Numbered from the stretch's first letter, positions 18,589 through 26,245 are shown. The stretch: DNA of 64,000 nt from Aequorivita iocasae (GCF_016757735.1 NZ_CP068439.1:1674001-1738000), one strand, 5' to 3'. The notes: generated by a model from the letters alone, not told the origin. Program-made: numbers and translations.

Positions 18589-19353
18589 ATGATTTCAGTC
18601 GTTTCTCTTCTCATTGTATTAGCACTTTCTATGCTGGTAATCCGGATAGGCGCCGTTGCTTTTTTGATGACAGGTCTATCGGAGGAAGTAGCACAATTCC
18701 AAGCGCTCTCAGCTTTCTCAGGTGCAGGATTCACAACCGGCGAAGCAGAGAATATCGTGAAACATCCAGCACGGCGTCGGATTGCTTCCTTGCTCATTCG
18801 GCTCGGCTCCGTCGGTGTAGTGTCTTCCATTGCAACGCTGCTGCTCTCGTTCGTTGGAGCCGGACAGGCGACACCCGAGCGTTTGCTGGTACTGGTGCTA
18901 GGAATATTCGTGCTCTTAGGACCGGCTCGAAGTCGGATCTTTAACCGAATGCTTACGCCTCTTATTGAGCGGTTACTGGCCCGCTACACCACGCTTGATT
19001 TGAGAGATTATGCTGCATTGCTGCACCTTCGAGAGGATTATCGCATCGTTGAGATTGAAATTGGAGAGTATACGTGGTTAGCGAACCACACGATTGGGGA
19101 ACTTAACCTGGGAGACGAGGGTATTCTTGTACTCGGAGTGAAGCGCACTGACGAAGATTACATTGGGGCTCCTCCAAATCAACTTTGCCTTCGGCCCGGA
19201 GATCTGCTTGTCCTGTATGGTCGAAAGCATCGCCTGAATGAACTTTCTACCCGGGCGTTAAGCAATCAGGCGGCCCATCGCGAAGCAAAAGCCGAGCATA
19301 AGCGTGATCTTGATGAACAGCGGAAGCAACTTGAACGAATGAATACGGCCTAA
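18589..19353 (+). CDS. membrane protein with TrkA_C domain (foreign base composition)
   Basis: A protein of about 254 residues. ATG 18589 is preferred to the in-frame TTG at 18559 because the first membrane helix then follows directly. It has three to four hydrophobic helices (residues about 1-120), with 'FSGAGFTTGEAENIVKHPARRRI' between the first two. A soluble TrkA_C (RCK-C-like) ligand-binding domain follows ('YTWLANHTIGELNLGDEGILVLGVKR', 'LRPGDLLVLYGRKHRL'), and a charged C-terminal helix ends the protein. The family is usually annotated as a TrkA_C protein with a possible role in ion homeostasis. Composition is unlike the neighbours: 37/60 G+C in 18841-18900 and 26/60 in 19021-19080, against about 14/60 in a sample line of the Abi gene. 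This suggests transfer from a more G+C-rich lineage. Confidence 0.75.
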   Translation: MISVVSLLIVLALSMLVIRIGAVAFLMTGLSEEVAQFQALSAFSGAGFTTGEAENIVKHPARRRIASLLIRLGSVGVVSSIATLLLSFVGAGQATPERLLVLVLGIFVLLGPARSRIFNRMLTPLIERLLARYTTLDLRDYAALLHLREDYRIVEIEIGEYTWLANHTIGELNLGDEGILVLGVKRTDEDYIGAPPNQLCLRPGDLLVLYGRKHRLNELSTRALSNQAAHREAKAEHKRDLDEQRKQLERMNTA

Positions 19354-19613
19354 CAAGCTGTTTCACCCTCTTTGGAAACAAATTAACATATACAGTCAAG
19401 TCTATCAATCAATCCAGACCATCTTATTTATGTGATGCCTTCTGAATTTCTGTGACGTCCTTTTATCTCTTGTACTAATCACCGAAATGGCTAATGGAAG
19501 GAATGTCTGTTCATGCATTTTGTAGGCTTCCATAGATGTTCCAGCAAACAAAATGGCTTCCTTTTTTTGATATTTTTGGAACACCCATGTTTTTTCTGTC
19601 GGACCAAAAGCAT
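19354..19613. other. gene-free stretch between the TrkA_C gene and the first attC-like element
   Basis: Nothing that I can support as a gene lies here. An open frame crossing the right end (19513-19752, 79 codons) runs through the attC-like palindrome and looks fortuitous. The remaining 130 bases between that palindrome and the next gene start at 19881 are AT-rich, with a weak inverted repeat around 19789-19832. Confidence 0.5.
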
Positions 19614-19746
19614 GCTACAACAATATATAAAAACAATGCTTAAATTAATCTTGAATCGAAGCTCCGTGCTCCTTGCAACGCCTGATTGTCCGCAGGACAA
19701 TCAAGCTCGCCAGCTCGCACTGTTTTTATACGGAACGTTGTGGTGC
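19614..19746. repeat. attC-like palindromic element A
   Basis: The outer arms are imperfect inverted repeats: left 19614-19639 (core ACAAC, then TATAAAAACAATGC) and right 19717-19746, whose reverse complement reads ACAACGTTCCG then TATAAAAACAGTGC. The right arm has extra unpaired bases, as in integron attC sites. The centre has a perfect small hairpin (GATTGTCC-gca-GGACAATC). It ends in GTTGTGGTGC, one insertion away from the GTTGTGTG ends of the elements further right. It precedes the surface-protein cassette. Confidence 0.55.
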
Positions 19747-19880
19747 ATTTAAAACATACGTTATGTAACAAAAATGTATTTTACCGAAGTTATTATTCAT
19801 TTTATAGAAAAGTAATAATAGCTTGAGGCTTGTACTGTTGACTTTTCTTACATTTAAAACTTTTAAAAAAAATAATTTTC

Positions 19881-21059
19881 ATGAAACAGATCATAGTTCT
19901 TTGTATTTTTTCCATAACATCTATTCATATAATTAATGCGCAAGTTGGTATCAATACTACATCACCTAGTCCCGATTCAGCATTAGATATTGATAGTGAT
20001 GATAAAGGTATTTTAATACCACGTGTGGATATAACCGATCTATCAACAATTGCTCCCATTAATGGAGGTTCTACAGAAGGCTTATTGGTATATAATACCA
20101 ATACGACTACCGGAAAAGGGTTTTATTATTGGGATGGTAGCCAATGGCAAATTATAGGAGAGGCTGGATGGGGTCTTTCAGGAAATGCAGGAACCAATAC
20201 TACAACGGACTTTCTAGGGACAACAGATGCTACTAATTTAATAGTAAAAACTAATGATGCTACTGCGCTCACTGTAGGAAGCACCGGTAATATTGGAATA
20301 CCCAATGTAATAGGTTTGGCTCGTCTTTAAATAAATGAAAATGGTACTAATAAAAATGCCATGTATATTGAAAATTCAAATACTTCCAATACGTATGGGG
20401 TAGCTCAATTTGTAAATAAAGGAAGTGGGGGCGTTATATATGCTAGATCTACAAATAATGCCATAACCGGTGTTATTAGTGTAGGAGACTTTTCATATCA
20501 AGGAGGCGATGTAGATGACCATATAGGAGTTGAAGGAAGTTCAAGGCCAGCTGCCGGCTGGGGTATTGGTGTTTTAGGTATAGGAAATTACTACGGGGTA
20601 TATTCTGATGGAGATTTTGGCGCTAGCGGCACTAAAACGTTTATTGCAGATCATCCTTTAGAACCAGATACCAAGTTATTACGTCATTTTTGTATAGAAT
20701 CTAATGAAGTAACCAATATGTATCGAGGCACTATAGTACTAGATTCTAATGGACGGGCGGTGGTCCACTTACCGGACTATTTTGAAAAAATAAACACCAA
20801 TGTAAGTTATCAATTAACAGCTATCGGGACACCTACTCAACCCTATGTAGCAAAAGAAATACTTGATAATCAATTTACAGTAGCCGGCGCGCCTAATACA
20901 AAAGTATCCTGGACGGTATATGCAGAACGTAATGACGCATATATGCAATTACATCCGAAAAGTAAAAAAGCTGTGATAGAGAAAAAAGGATCTCGAAAAG
21001 GAAAATATATTACTCCAACTTTCTATGGAAAATCAAATAAACAAAAGATGTTTGATTAA
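19881..21059 (+). pseudogene. exported repeat/fibre-like surface protein gene interrupted by one stop codon
   Basis: Two open stretches lie in the same frame (19881-20327 and 20331-21056), separated by a single TAA at 20328-20330. The reading continues 'INENGTNKNAMYIENS' across it, so CAA to TAA is the simplest lesion. The N-terminus is a signal peptide followed by 'VGINTTSPSPDSALDI' and 'KGILIPRVDITDL', found in many exported Flavobacteriaceae proteins of unknown role. The C-terminal part ('HPLEPDTKLLRHFCIE', 'GTIVLDSNGRAVVHLPDYF') is also typical of these. It has no T9SS sorting domain and a basic tail. The whole gene would be 392 codons. It sits as a cassette between attC-like elements A and B. 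Sequencing error is possible. Confidence 0.75.
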
Positions 21060-21108
21060 TAGGAGTATATAGACACCTGACAAGGAGGAATACTGATAAT
21101 TTATAAAG

Positions 21109-21248
21109 AAACAATAGTAGGCTAAAAGATACTTCGCTGTGCTCGTGTCAGCATGGTGTGTACTTGCAAAGTTAAGTAGCTCTGCCTTCCTCTCGCTTCG
21201 CTCGTCGGAGGCACGACGAAAATACTCATAGCCAGGGCCGTTGTGTGC
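21109..21248. repeat. attC-like palindromic element B
   Basis: The left arm 21109-21142 (ACAATAG then GGCTAAAAGATACTTC) pairs imperfectly with the right arm 21211-21248, which ends CCGTTGTGTGC. The interior holds shorter inverted repeats such as CTCGCTTCGCTCGTCGGAG. Size (140 bp), arm layout and the GTTGTGTGC end match elements A and D. It separates the surface-protein cassette from the ParDE cassette. Confidence 0.55.
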
Positions 21249-21270
21249 AATTTGAGAAATTTTATTTTTA

Positions 21271-21291
21271 TACCAAATTTTGGTATATTTG
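21271..21291 (+). promoter_or_regulatory. promoter with operator-like palindrome for the ParDE pair
   Basis: A palindrome of two perfect 7-base arms around one base (TACCAAA-T-TTTGGTA, 21271-21285) overlaps a TATATTTG -7 box (21284-21291), 18 bases before the antitoxin start. Ribbon-helix-helix antitoxins repress their own promoters through such sites. No strong -33 box is visible. Confidence 0.5.
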
Positions 21292-21308
21292 ATAAAATTA
21301 GTACTCAA

Positions 21309-21560
21309 ATGAACAAAAACACATCAATATCACTAGGAAATTATTTTGACCAATTCGTTCAAAACCGAATAAGCGAAGGAAGATTTAAAAACGTTAGCGA
21401 AGTTATTCGTGCTGGATTAAGACTTTTGGAAGAAGAAGAAAGTAAAGTGATTGCTTTGAAAAAAGCAATTCAAGAAGGAATTGACAGTGGAATAGCTCAC
21501 GACTTTGACCCAAAAAAGCACCTTGAATCGCTAAAAGCGAAAAAACACTCAAATGGCTAA
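21309..21560 (+). CDS. parD: ParD-type ribbon-helix-helix antitoxin
   Basis: An 83-residue antitoxin. The start at 21309 fits the family length; upstream codons of the same frame lie in the promoter and palindrome. The N-terminal ribbon-helix-helix DNA-binding part is 'NTSISLGNYFDQFVQNRISEGRFKNVSEVIRAGLRLLEEEE', very close to ParD/CC2985-type antitoxins. The C-terminal tail would wrap the toxin. It overlaps the toxin start by 8 bases, so the two are translated together. The pair lies between attC-like elements, a common setting for toxin-antitoxin cassettes because they stabilise arrays. Confidence 0.88.
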   Translation: MNKNTSISLGNYFDQFVQNRISEGRFKNVSEVIRAGLRLLEEEESKVIALKKAIQEGIDSGIAHDFDPKKHLESLKAKKHSNG

Positions 21561-21852
21561 ATATAAATTAACCAATAAAGCTGTTGAGGATTTATCAAAA
21601 ATTTGGGATTACACTTTTGAGGTTTGTTCTGAACAGCAAGCGGACAAATATTACGACGGACTAATATCCGCTTGTAAAGAAATCGCTGAAAATCCAGAAT
21701 TAGGAAAAAATTACAATGGAATTTCAAAACAACTTTTCGGAATGAAAGCAAATCGACATATAATTTTCTACAGAACTCTGAATGAAAACTATGTTGAGAT
21801 AACGAGAATATTACACGAAAGAATGGACTTAAAGACAAGAATAGCAGAATAA
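21553..21852 (+). CDS. parE: ParE-type toxin (RelE/ParE superfamily)
   Basis: A 99-residue toxin, normal for ParE. Family hallmarks are 'LTNKAVEDLSKIWDYTFE', 'ENPELGKNYNGI', 'FGMKANRHIIFYRT' and 'VEITRILHERMD'. ParE toxins of known function block DNA gyrase; that activity is inferred from the family. It overlaps the antitoxin gene by 8 bases. Only 5 bases after its stop, the GCACACAAC end of an attC-like element begins (21858-21866), which is then interrupted by the IS110 element. Confidence 0.88.
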   Translation: MAKYKLTNKAVEDLSKIWDYTFEVCSEQQADKYYDGLISACKEIAENPELGKNYNGISKQLFGMKANRHIIFYRTLNENYVEITRILHERMDLKTRIAE

Positions 21853-21899
21853 AAACTGCACACAACACAGCATCCTATGAAAAGCACTAATCCCGTTCT

Positions 21900-22188
21900 T
21901 CAAAAATAATATTTTTATTTTAATCAGCTTTTAATGATGATTTTGGGGTGTTTAACTGTTGGCAATCCTCTCCTTTTTGCTGATTGATTGTCAACAGTTA
22001 AATACTTATAACTTGCTCCGCATCCTATGTGTGATCAACTCGTATTGGTCGTCACCAGCATCTGTATGATTATAAGTTATAATAAACCTGGCCACTTGCT
22101 ATAAAATGTGATTCCAATTGCTTGGATCACCCACGGTGTTTTGTGATACAGGTAAATCTACTTCTTTGTGAGCTTAGTTATCTGTTTA
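21900..22188 (-). ncRNA. candidate bridge/seek RNA region of the IS110 element
   Basis: IS110-family elements encode a structured guide RNA in their long non-coding end. This stretch holds strong inverted repeats: 16-base arms with one mismatch (TTAACTGTTGgCAATC around 21951 and GATTGtCAACAGTTAA around 21984), TTATAACTT/AAGTTATAA around 22005 and 22072, and a 7-bp hairpin at 22108-22130 with loop AATTGCTT. That loop is identical to the attC-like sequence at 23309-23316 beside the element, so on the minus strand it would pair with it. RNA limits are unknown. Confidence 0.45.
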
Positions 22189-23244
22189 TTATTCAATGAC
22201 CCCTATTTCATAAGGAGTTTCTGTTTTTATGACTGCTAAAGTTCTGCTCAATAATTTACGGGCGACCTTGATTATTATTGATTTGACGTTTTTTCCCAAA
22301 TGCCTGCGATAATAGGTCTGCATTATCGGGTCTGTCCTGATGGCCTGCCAGGAGGCTTCTATAAAATAACTGCGCATCAATCTATGTGCCCGCATGGTTA
22401 TTCCCGTGCTCTTTTGGTTGTCGCCACTCTGGTGGATTCCCGGTGCCAGCCCGACATAGCCGGCCAGATGTTTTATGCTGTTAAAACGCCTGAGATCTCC
22501 AAGCTCGCAGAGGATGCCGCAGGCTACTATACCACCTATGCCCGGAACACTTTTCAGTAAATAATAATCTTTCTTGTAATGCTTGCGGCAATAGGCACGC
22601 ATCTTTGTGGAGACATCTCGCAGCTCCTGGTCTATGAACCTGAAGCTGCGCATCCTGCTGTCCAGTGTCTCACGTGCCGATGGATATGCAAAGGCCACTT
22701 CGTCCACCCAATTGCGGAACTTGTGACTCCAGTGGTCATTGTCAAACTCCTCGGGAATAGCAATGCCAAAATACAGCAACTGCATTTTTATAAGGCTCTT
22801 GATGCGCCTATAGTCCTTGACAAGATCGTTTCTTCTTCTGAAGAGACTGCGCAGCTGCTCCCGCTCCACATCGGGAACGTGGATGCCTTCAAACCTGCCA
22901 TCCTTTAGCTCCCTGCTTATCAGTTGGGCATCTATTCTATCTGTCTTGGTAAAACGTTCCTTTCCCTTGCGGTGGATATCGGCAGGATTGACCACTAGGG
23001 AATTCCAGCCATAGGTTTTAAAACTGCGGTGGGCGTAATACCCGCAACAGCCAGCTTCATAAGCGGTGGTAACCTGATGGTCGGGAAAATGCTTGGCTAC
23101 ATACTCGTATAATACTTCAGGTTTTGGGGGCATAGCAAATGACTTGCCGCCAAACAGGTCGGTGGCACAATGAACTTTCCAGCTCCGCTTGTGAATGTCG
23201 ATGCCAATGTATAACTTTGGTTGGGCAGTGGGTTCTAATTTCAT
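22189..23244 (-). CDS. IS110-family transposase (DEDD + serine)
   Basis: A 351-residue transposase, normal length for IS110. The N-terminal RuvC-like DEDD domain shows 'YIGIDIHKRSW' (first Asp), 'TAYEAGCCGYYAH' (Glu) and 'KTDRIDAQLIS' (Asp pair). The C-terminal Transposase_20 domain contains 'LKSVPGIGGIVACGIL' and 'LAGYVGLAPGIHQSG', whose Ser is the expected nucleophile. The frame is intact, so the element may be active. Such enzymes recombine donor and target using an element-encoded RNA, which here would come from the downstream non-coding stretch. Confidence 0.92.
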   Translation of the reverse strand: MKLEPTAQPKLYIGIDIHKRSWKVHCATDLFGGKSFAMPPKPEVLYEYVAKHFPDHQVTTAYEAGCCGYYAHRSFKTYGWNSLVVNPADIHRKGKERFTKTDRIDAQLISRELKDGRFEGIHVPDVEREQLRSLFRRRNDLVKDYRRIKSLIKMQLLYFGIAIPEEFDNDHWSHKFRNWVDEVAFAYPSARETLDSRMRSFRFIDQELRDVSTKMRAYCRKHYKKDYYLLKSVPGIGGIVACGILCELGDLRRFNSIKHLAGYVGLAPGIHQSGDNQKSTGITMRAHRLMRSYFIEASWQAIRTDPIMQTYYRRHLGKNVKSIIIKVARKLLSRTLAVIKTETPYEIGVIE

Positions 23245-23297
23245 ATCTTATTGTTTTGGTGAACTTTAAAGATACGAGACTCGCTGCTTTTTCATAA

Positions 23298-23423
23298 ATG
23301 CTAAAAATAATTGCTTGGCTCTAGCCTACTCGGAAAATCCTACGGATTTTCCTCTGGTTTGTTCCATTTTTAGTAAGTTAGTTGCTTGCACACGCAACTA
23401 TCCTTACACAAACCGTTGTGTGC
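23298..23423. repeat. attC-like element C, right portion (interrupted by the IS110 element)
   Basis: This contains a perfect hairpin GGAAAATCC-tac-GGATTTTCC (23332-23352) nested inside CTAAAAAT/ATTTTTAG, and ends in CCGTTGTGTGCC (up to 23423). The matching opposite end GCACACAAC lies at 21858-21866, on the other side of the IS110 element. It precedes the cassette gene at 23444 by about 20 bases. Confidence 0.55.
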
Positions 23424-23443
23424 CATATAAAGAAACCCGATTA

Positions 23444-24844
23444 ATGAGAATAACAATACTTCTGACTTTACTTTTTCTAACTCAATTAGGCTTTGGACAA
23501 GAAAGCAGAAAAGAATTGGCTGAATCGAAAATCTATGTTCGAGCGACCTACTTTGACCAAAAAAATGAGTTTATCGGACTTCAAGTAAGAACGGACTTAA
23601 AAGACACATTGATAGAAAACGGACATTTTCTAAAATTCAAAACGGAAGACTTTGTTGACTACACGAACATTGAAAAGAACGAAATATATTTCGAATCCTT
23701 TAATGACGGCAATTATAGACTTCTGAACAGAAACCTTGAAACGGTTCATAATATTGACTACAACGAAACGGAAGAACAAATAGCAACACTTTTTGGAAAC
23801 CAAGTAAAAACTTCACTGGAATACATTGACACAAGAAGGAGCTACCCAAGAGATAGTTTAATTGCAACCGACAAAACTCCAAGAAAATATTACAGAACTG
23901 ACAATTCAGAAATTTATACTGTAATTATTCCTGACTTGAAAACATTAGCGGTTTCAAGTAATGGACAGTTTTATACAAAACAACTTTACGGAGACAATTA
24001 CAATGACATTTCGGAAGGAATTAAAAACGACTTTAGAACCAGCAATCGATTTGACATTGAACCAGGAGATGAAATCCAATTGTTTTATCGCAGAAAATGG
24101 TACAACGACTCAACAGGATTAGCTGAATACGAAGACAAACAATTTAAAAACGTCAGGTACATTGGAGATACAATAGTTAACGGAAAGAAGTCTCTTAAAA
24201 TGGAGATTGAAGGCTACAACTATCTAAGCGGTTCAAAAGATGGACCAGAAGAATTTTTAATGCAGGTAGCAGACAGCGGTTACTATTACGGAAATCAGTT
24301 CATTCCGTTTAAAGAATACTCAACAGAACTAAAACTTATTGAGCAAGGTGGACAAAAAGGGTTTTTCCTTCAAGGAGTGAGTAAGGACACAATCAATGGA
24401 TTTACCTATGAAAAAATAGTGCAAGCTACACCTGACCCTTACCGCTATTTTATTCTTCCGTTTTTTCCAATGCCATTTGTAGAGTTTGGAAACGTTCAAG
24501 GAATAATTACCTATTCGAAGATTAAAGGAATAGAAAAAGGGACAAAACGGGAAAGAACTTACATAATAGACGAAAACAACATTAGAGATATTTACAGCAT
24601 TTCGAATAATAAAGTAAAAATAGAAATCTACTTTTTAGACAAATTCGATATTGAGATTGAAATCAAAGACTATGAAAATGATGAAGTAATCGGTTCATTA
24701 AAAACAAAGTCTAAAAAAGGAATAAACTCATTCATAGTAAAGACAGAAAAGTTAGAAAAAGTAAAATCATACAGCGTTCAGATAAACTTCAAAGGAGACA
24801 GTAATTCGGGAAGTTTCTCGAACGGATTTAAATCAAAACATTAA
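23444..24844 (+). CDS. exported protein of unknown function (cassette gene)
   Basis: I do not recognise this 466-residue protein. The start at 23444 gives a signal peptide (MRITILLTLLFLTQLGFGQ); the frame further upstream runs through the attC-like element and is not real coding. The mature part is rich in Asp, Glu, Lys and Tyr, with many short beta-like stretches and no membrane helix. A 'KVSKDTINGFTYEK'-like middle and a lysine-rich C-terminal third, resembling a small beta-sandwich, are visible, but no catalytic motif or T9SS sorting domain is. It fills exactly the space between attC-like elements C and D, its stop lying 9 bases before D, so it looks like a single-gene cassette. Confidence 0.7.
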   Translation: MRITILLTLLFLTQLGFGQESRKELAESKIYVRATYFDQKNEFIGLQVRTDLKDTLIENGHFLKFKTEDFVDYTNIEKNEIYFESFNDGNYRLLNRNLETVHNIDYNETEEQIATLFGNQVKTSLEYIDTRRSYPRDSLIATDKTPRKYYRTDNSEIYTVIIPDLKTLAVSSNGQFYTKQLYGDNYNDISEGIKNDFRTSNRFDIEPGDEIQLFYRRKWYNDSTGLAEYEDKQFKNVRYIGDTIVNGKKSLKMEIEGYNYLSGSKDGPEEFLMQVADSGYYYGNQFIPFKEYSTELKLIEQGGQKGFFLQGVSKDTINGFTYEKIVQATPDPYRYFILPFFPMPFVEFGNVQGIITYSKIKGIEKGTKRERTYIIDENNIRDIYSISNNKVKIEIYFLDKFDIEIEIKDYENDEVIGSLKTKSKKGINSFIVKTEKLEKVKSYSVQINFKGDSNSGSFSNGFKSKH

Positions 24845-24853
24845 AAAAATACG

Positions 24854-24988
24854 GCACACAACAATGGGTATAAAACATAGGGCGGACATTGGTTTCCGTA
24901 AGTTTTGGGTTCTTAACAAGCTTAGTCTCGGTGGACAAGTACGCAGCTCCGAAATGCCCTACGTTTCATACCCGAAACCGTTGTGTGT
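24854..24988. repeat. attC-like palindromic element D (complete)
   Basis: This is the clearest copy, 135 bp. The left arm 24854-24883 reads GCACACAAC, aat, then GGGTATAAAACATAGGGC. The right arm 24956-24988 gives, in reverse complement, ACACACAAC, ggtttc, then GGGTATGAAACGTAGGGC. The arms therefore pair with a small asymmetric bulge, as in folded attC sites. About 70 bases of less ordered sequence lie between. It starts 9 bases after the stop of the preceding gene. An IS3 element lies immediately to its right. Confidence 0.65.
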
Positions 24989-25032
24989 AATTATGACCCG
25001 TCCTGAATAAAGGCTACATAATTTTAAACATT

Positions 25033-25404
25033 ATGTACAAAAATGACAAAGTGATCAGACGGTATTCAGAACCATTTAAACTGAAAATTCTGGACGAACT
25101 TACCACCGGAAAACTAAACAAGAACCAATTAGGAAAACTCTACGGGATCAACCCCACCACCATCAATGAATGGATCAGGAAGTACAACCGCAAGGACCTA
25201 ATGAACACCAGAGTAAAAGTGGAGACAAAGGATGAGATAACAAGAATAAAAGAACTGCAGAAAGAGATAGCACAGCTCAAGAAACTTCTTTTGAAAAAGG
25301 ATATGGATGCCTTGATAGAGGATTCCTATCTAGAAGTGGCAGCCGAGAAACTGGGTTACAAATCGGTACTTGAACTTAAAAAAAAACTAAGTATCAAGCC
25401 CTGA
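25033..25404 (+). CDS. IS3 OrfA (HTH, leucine zipper)
   Basis: A 123-residue OrfA of an IS3-family element. An HTH of the transposase-8 type comes first ('SEPFKLKILDELTTGKLNKNQLGKLYGINPTTINEWIRKY'), then a heptad-rich helix ('RIKELQKEIAQLKKLLLKKDM') for dimerisation. Near the end is an A9 run (25378-25386), a slippery site where a -1 shift would move ribosomes into the orfB frame to make the OrfAB transposase. This is the usual IS3 arrangement. The gene itself is intact. Confidence 0.88.
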   Translation: MYKNDKVIRRYSEPFKLKILDELTTGKLNKNQLGKLYGINPTTINEWIRKYNRKDLMNTRVKVETKDEITRIKELQKEIAQLKKLLLKKDMDALIEDSYLEVAAEKLGYKSVLELKKKLSIKP

Positions 25405-26245
25405 TAAAGGCCAAGGAAAAATCTAAGGGATTTGCCTCTCTAAGCACTATAACAGCCTGTTTCGGACTAAAACGTGATGCTTTCTACAAATACAAACGTA
25501 GAGCAAATGAACGTTTAGAAGTTGAGAAAAAGGTAGTGGCCATAGTGAAACAAAGACGCAGATCCCTTCCTCGGGAAGGCGTGAGGAAACTTGAAAGATC
25601 ACTGATGAGTTTGGCAAAGCCAACCTGAAAATTGGCAGGGATACATTGTTCAGTATCCTTAGAAAGCACGGTATGCTGACACTTAGAAAAAAATACAGCT
25701 CCAGGACAACAAACTCCTTGCACAGGTTCAGGAAATACAAAAACATCATAAAGGATGTAAAGGTCACAAGACCCAACCAAGTCTGGGCCAGTGATATTAC
25801 CTATATCAGAACCATAAAAGGCTTTTGCTATCTGGCACTCATAACAGATATGCATTCCCGAAAAATCATTGGTTATGACCTTAGCAACAGTCTGGAGCTT
25901 AAAGGGTGCGTTAGGGCTAAAGCGCTGTACCAAGCTAAGGACATTGATGGGCTCGTTCACCATTCAGACAGAGGCATACAATACTGTAGCAATGTTTACA
26001 CCCAAATACTTAAAAGAAACAGGATAGATATTAGTATGACCGAAGAAAATCATTGTTACGAAAATGCCCTGGCAGAAGGCGTAAACGGTATATTGAAAGA
26101 TGAATTCTATCTCGACCAGACCTTTACGGACATGGCCCACCCCAAAAGAGCGACAAAAAATGCAATTAAATTATACAATGAAATAAGATTACATTTATCT
26201 TTAAATTTCAAAACACCAAATATGGTATATTTAAAAACAGCGTAA
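25386..26245 (+). pseudogene. IS3 OrfB integrase (frameshifted)
   Basis: In the -1 frame after the A9 run, the OrfB N-terminus reads on ('YQALIKAKEKSKGFAS...') until about 25601-25604. There one base appears to be missing, and the reading continues in another frame with 'DEFGKANLKIGRDTLF' up to the end at 26245. Without correction the first frame stops at TGA about 25 bases later. The rve DDE core is complete in the second part: Asp in 'VWASDITYI', Asp in 'LVHHSDRGIQY', Glu in 'ENALAEGVNGI'. The element therefore seems unable to make a full transposase, unless this is a sequencing error. Confidence 0.8.

Larger units (their letters stand above)
21867..23297 (-). mobile_element. IS110-family element inserted in an attC-like element
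   Basis: The element is about 1.43 kb, with a 351-residue DEDD transposase on the minus strand, about 320 bases of non-coding DNA downstream of the gene and about 50 upstream. The left junction is placed just after GCACACAAC (21858-21866), the right one just before CTAAAAATAATTGC (23301 on), which belongs to the attC-like body. Both limits are estimates, because IS110 elements lack clear terminal repeats and I see no target duplication. A long non-coding end on the 3' side of the gene is the arrangement of the IS1111 group. Confidence 0.65.

Noticed and set aside
19513-19752. 79-codon open frame as a gene
   Set aside because: It runs through an attC-like palindrome, has no family resemblance and an odd cysteine-rich composition.
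12599-20330. Stop-codon recoding (TAG and TAA read as amino acids)
   Set aside because: Only two interrupted genes show this, normal genes use both stops, and frameshifts occur too; decay or error is simpler.
21869-22029. Direct repeat GCATCCTATG (21869 and 22020) as target duplication of the IS110 element
   Set aside because: Both copies lie on the same side of the transposase gene, so they cannot be the two ends; probably chance.
22300-22908. Plus-strand open frames inside the IS110 transposase
   Set aside because: They are shadows of a clearly coding minus-strand frame.
23315-23443. Longer N-terminus (43 extra residues) for the unknown exported protein
   Set aside because: The extra codons lie in an attC-like element and would bury the signal peptide inside the chain.
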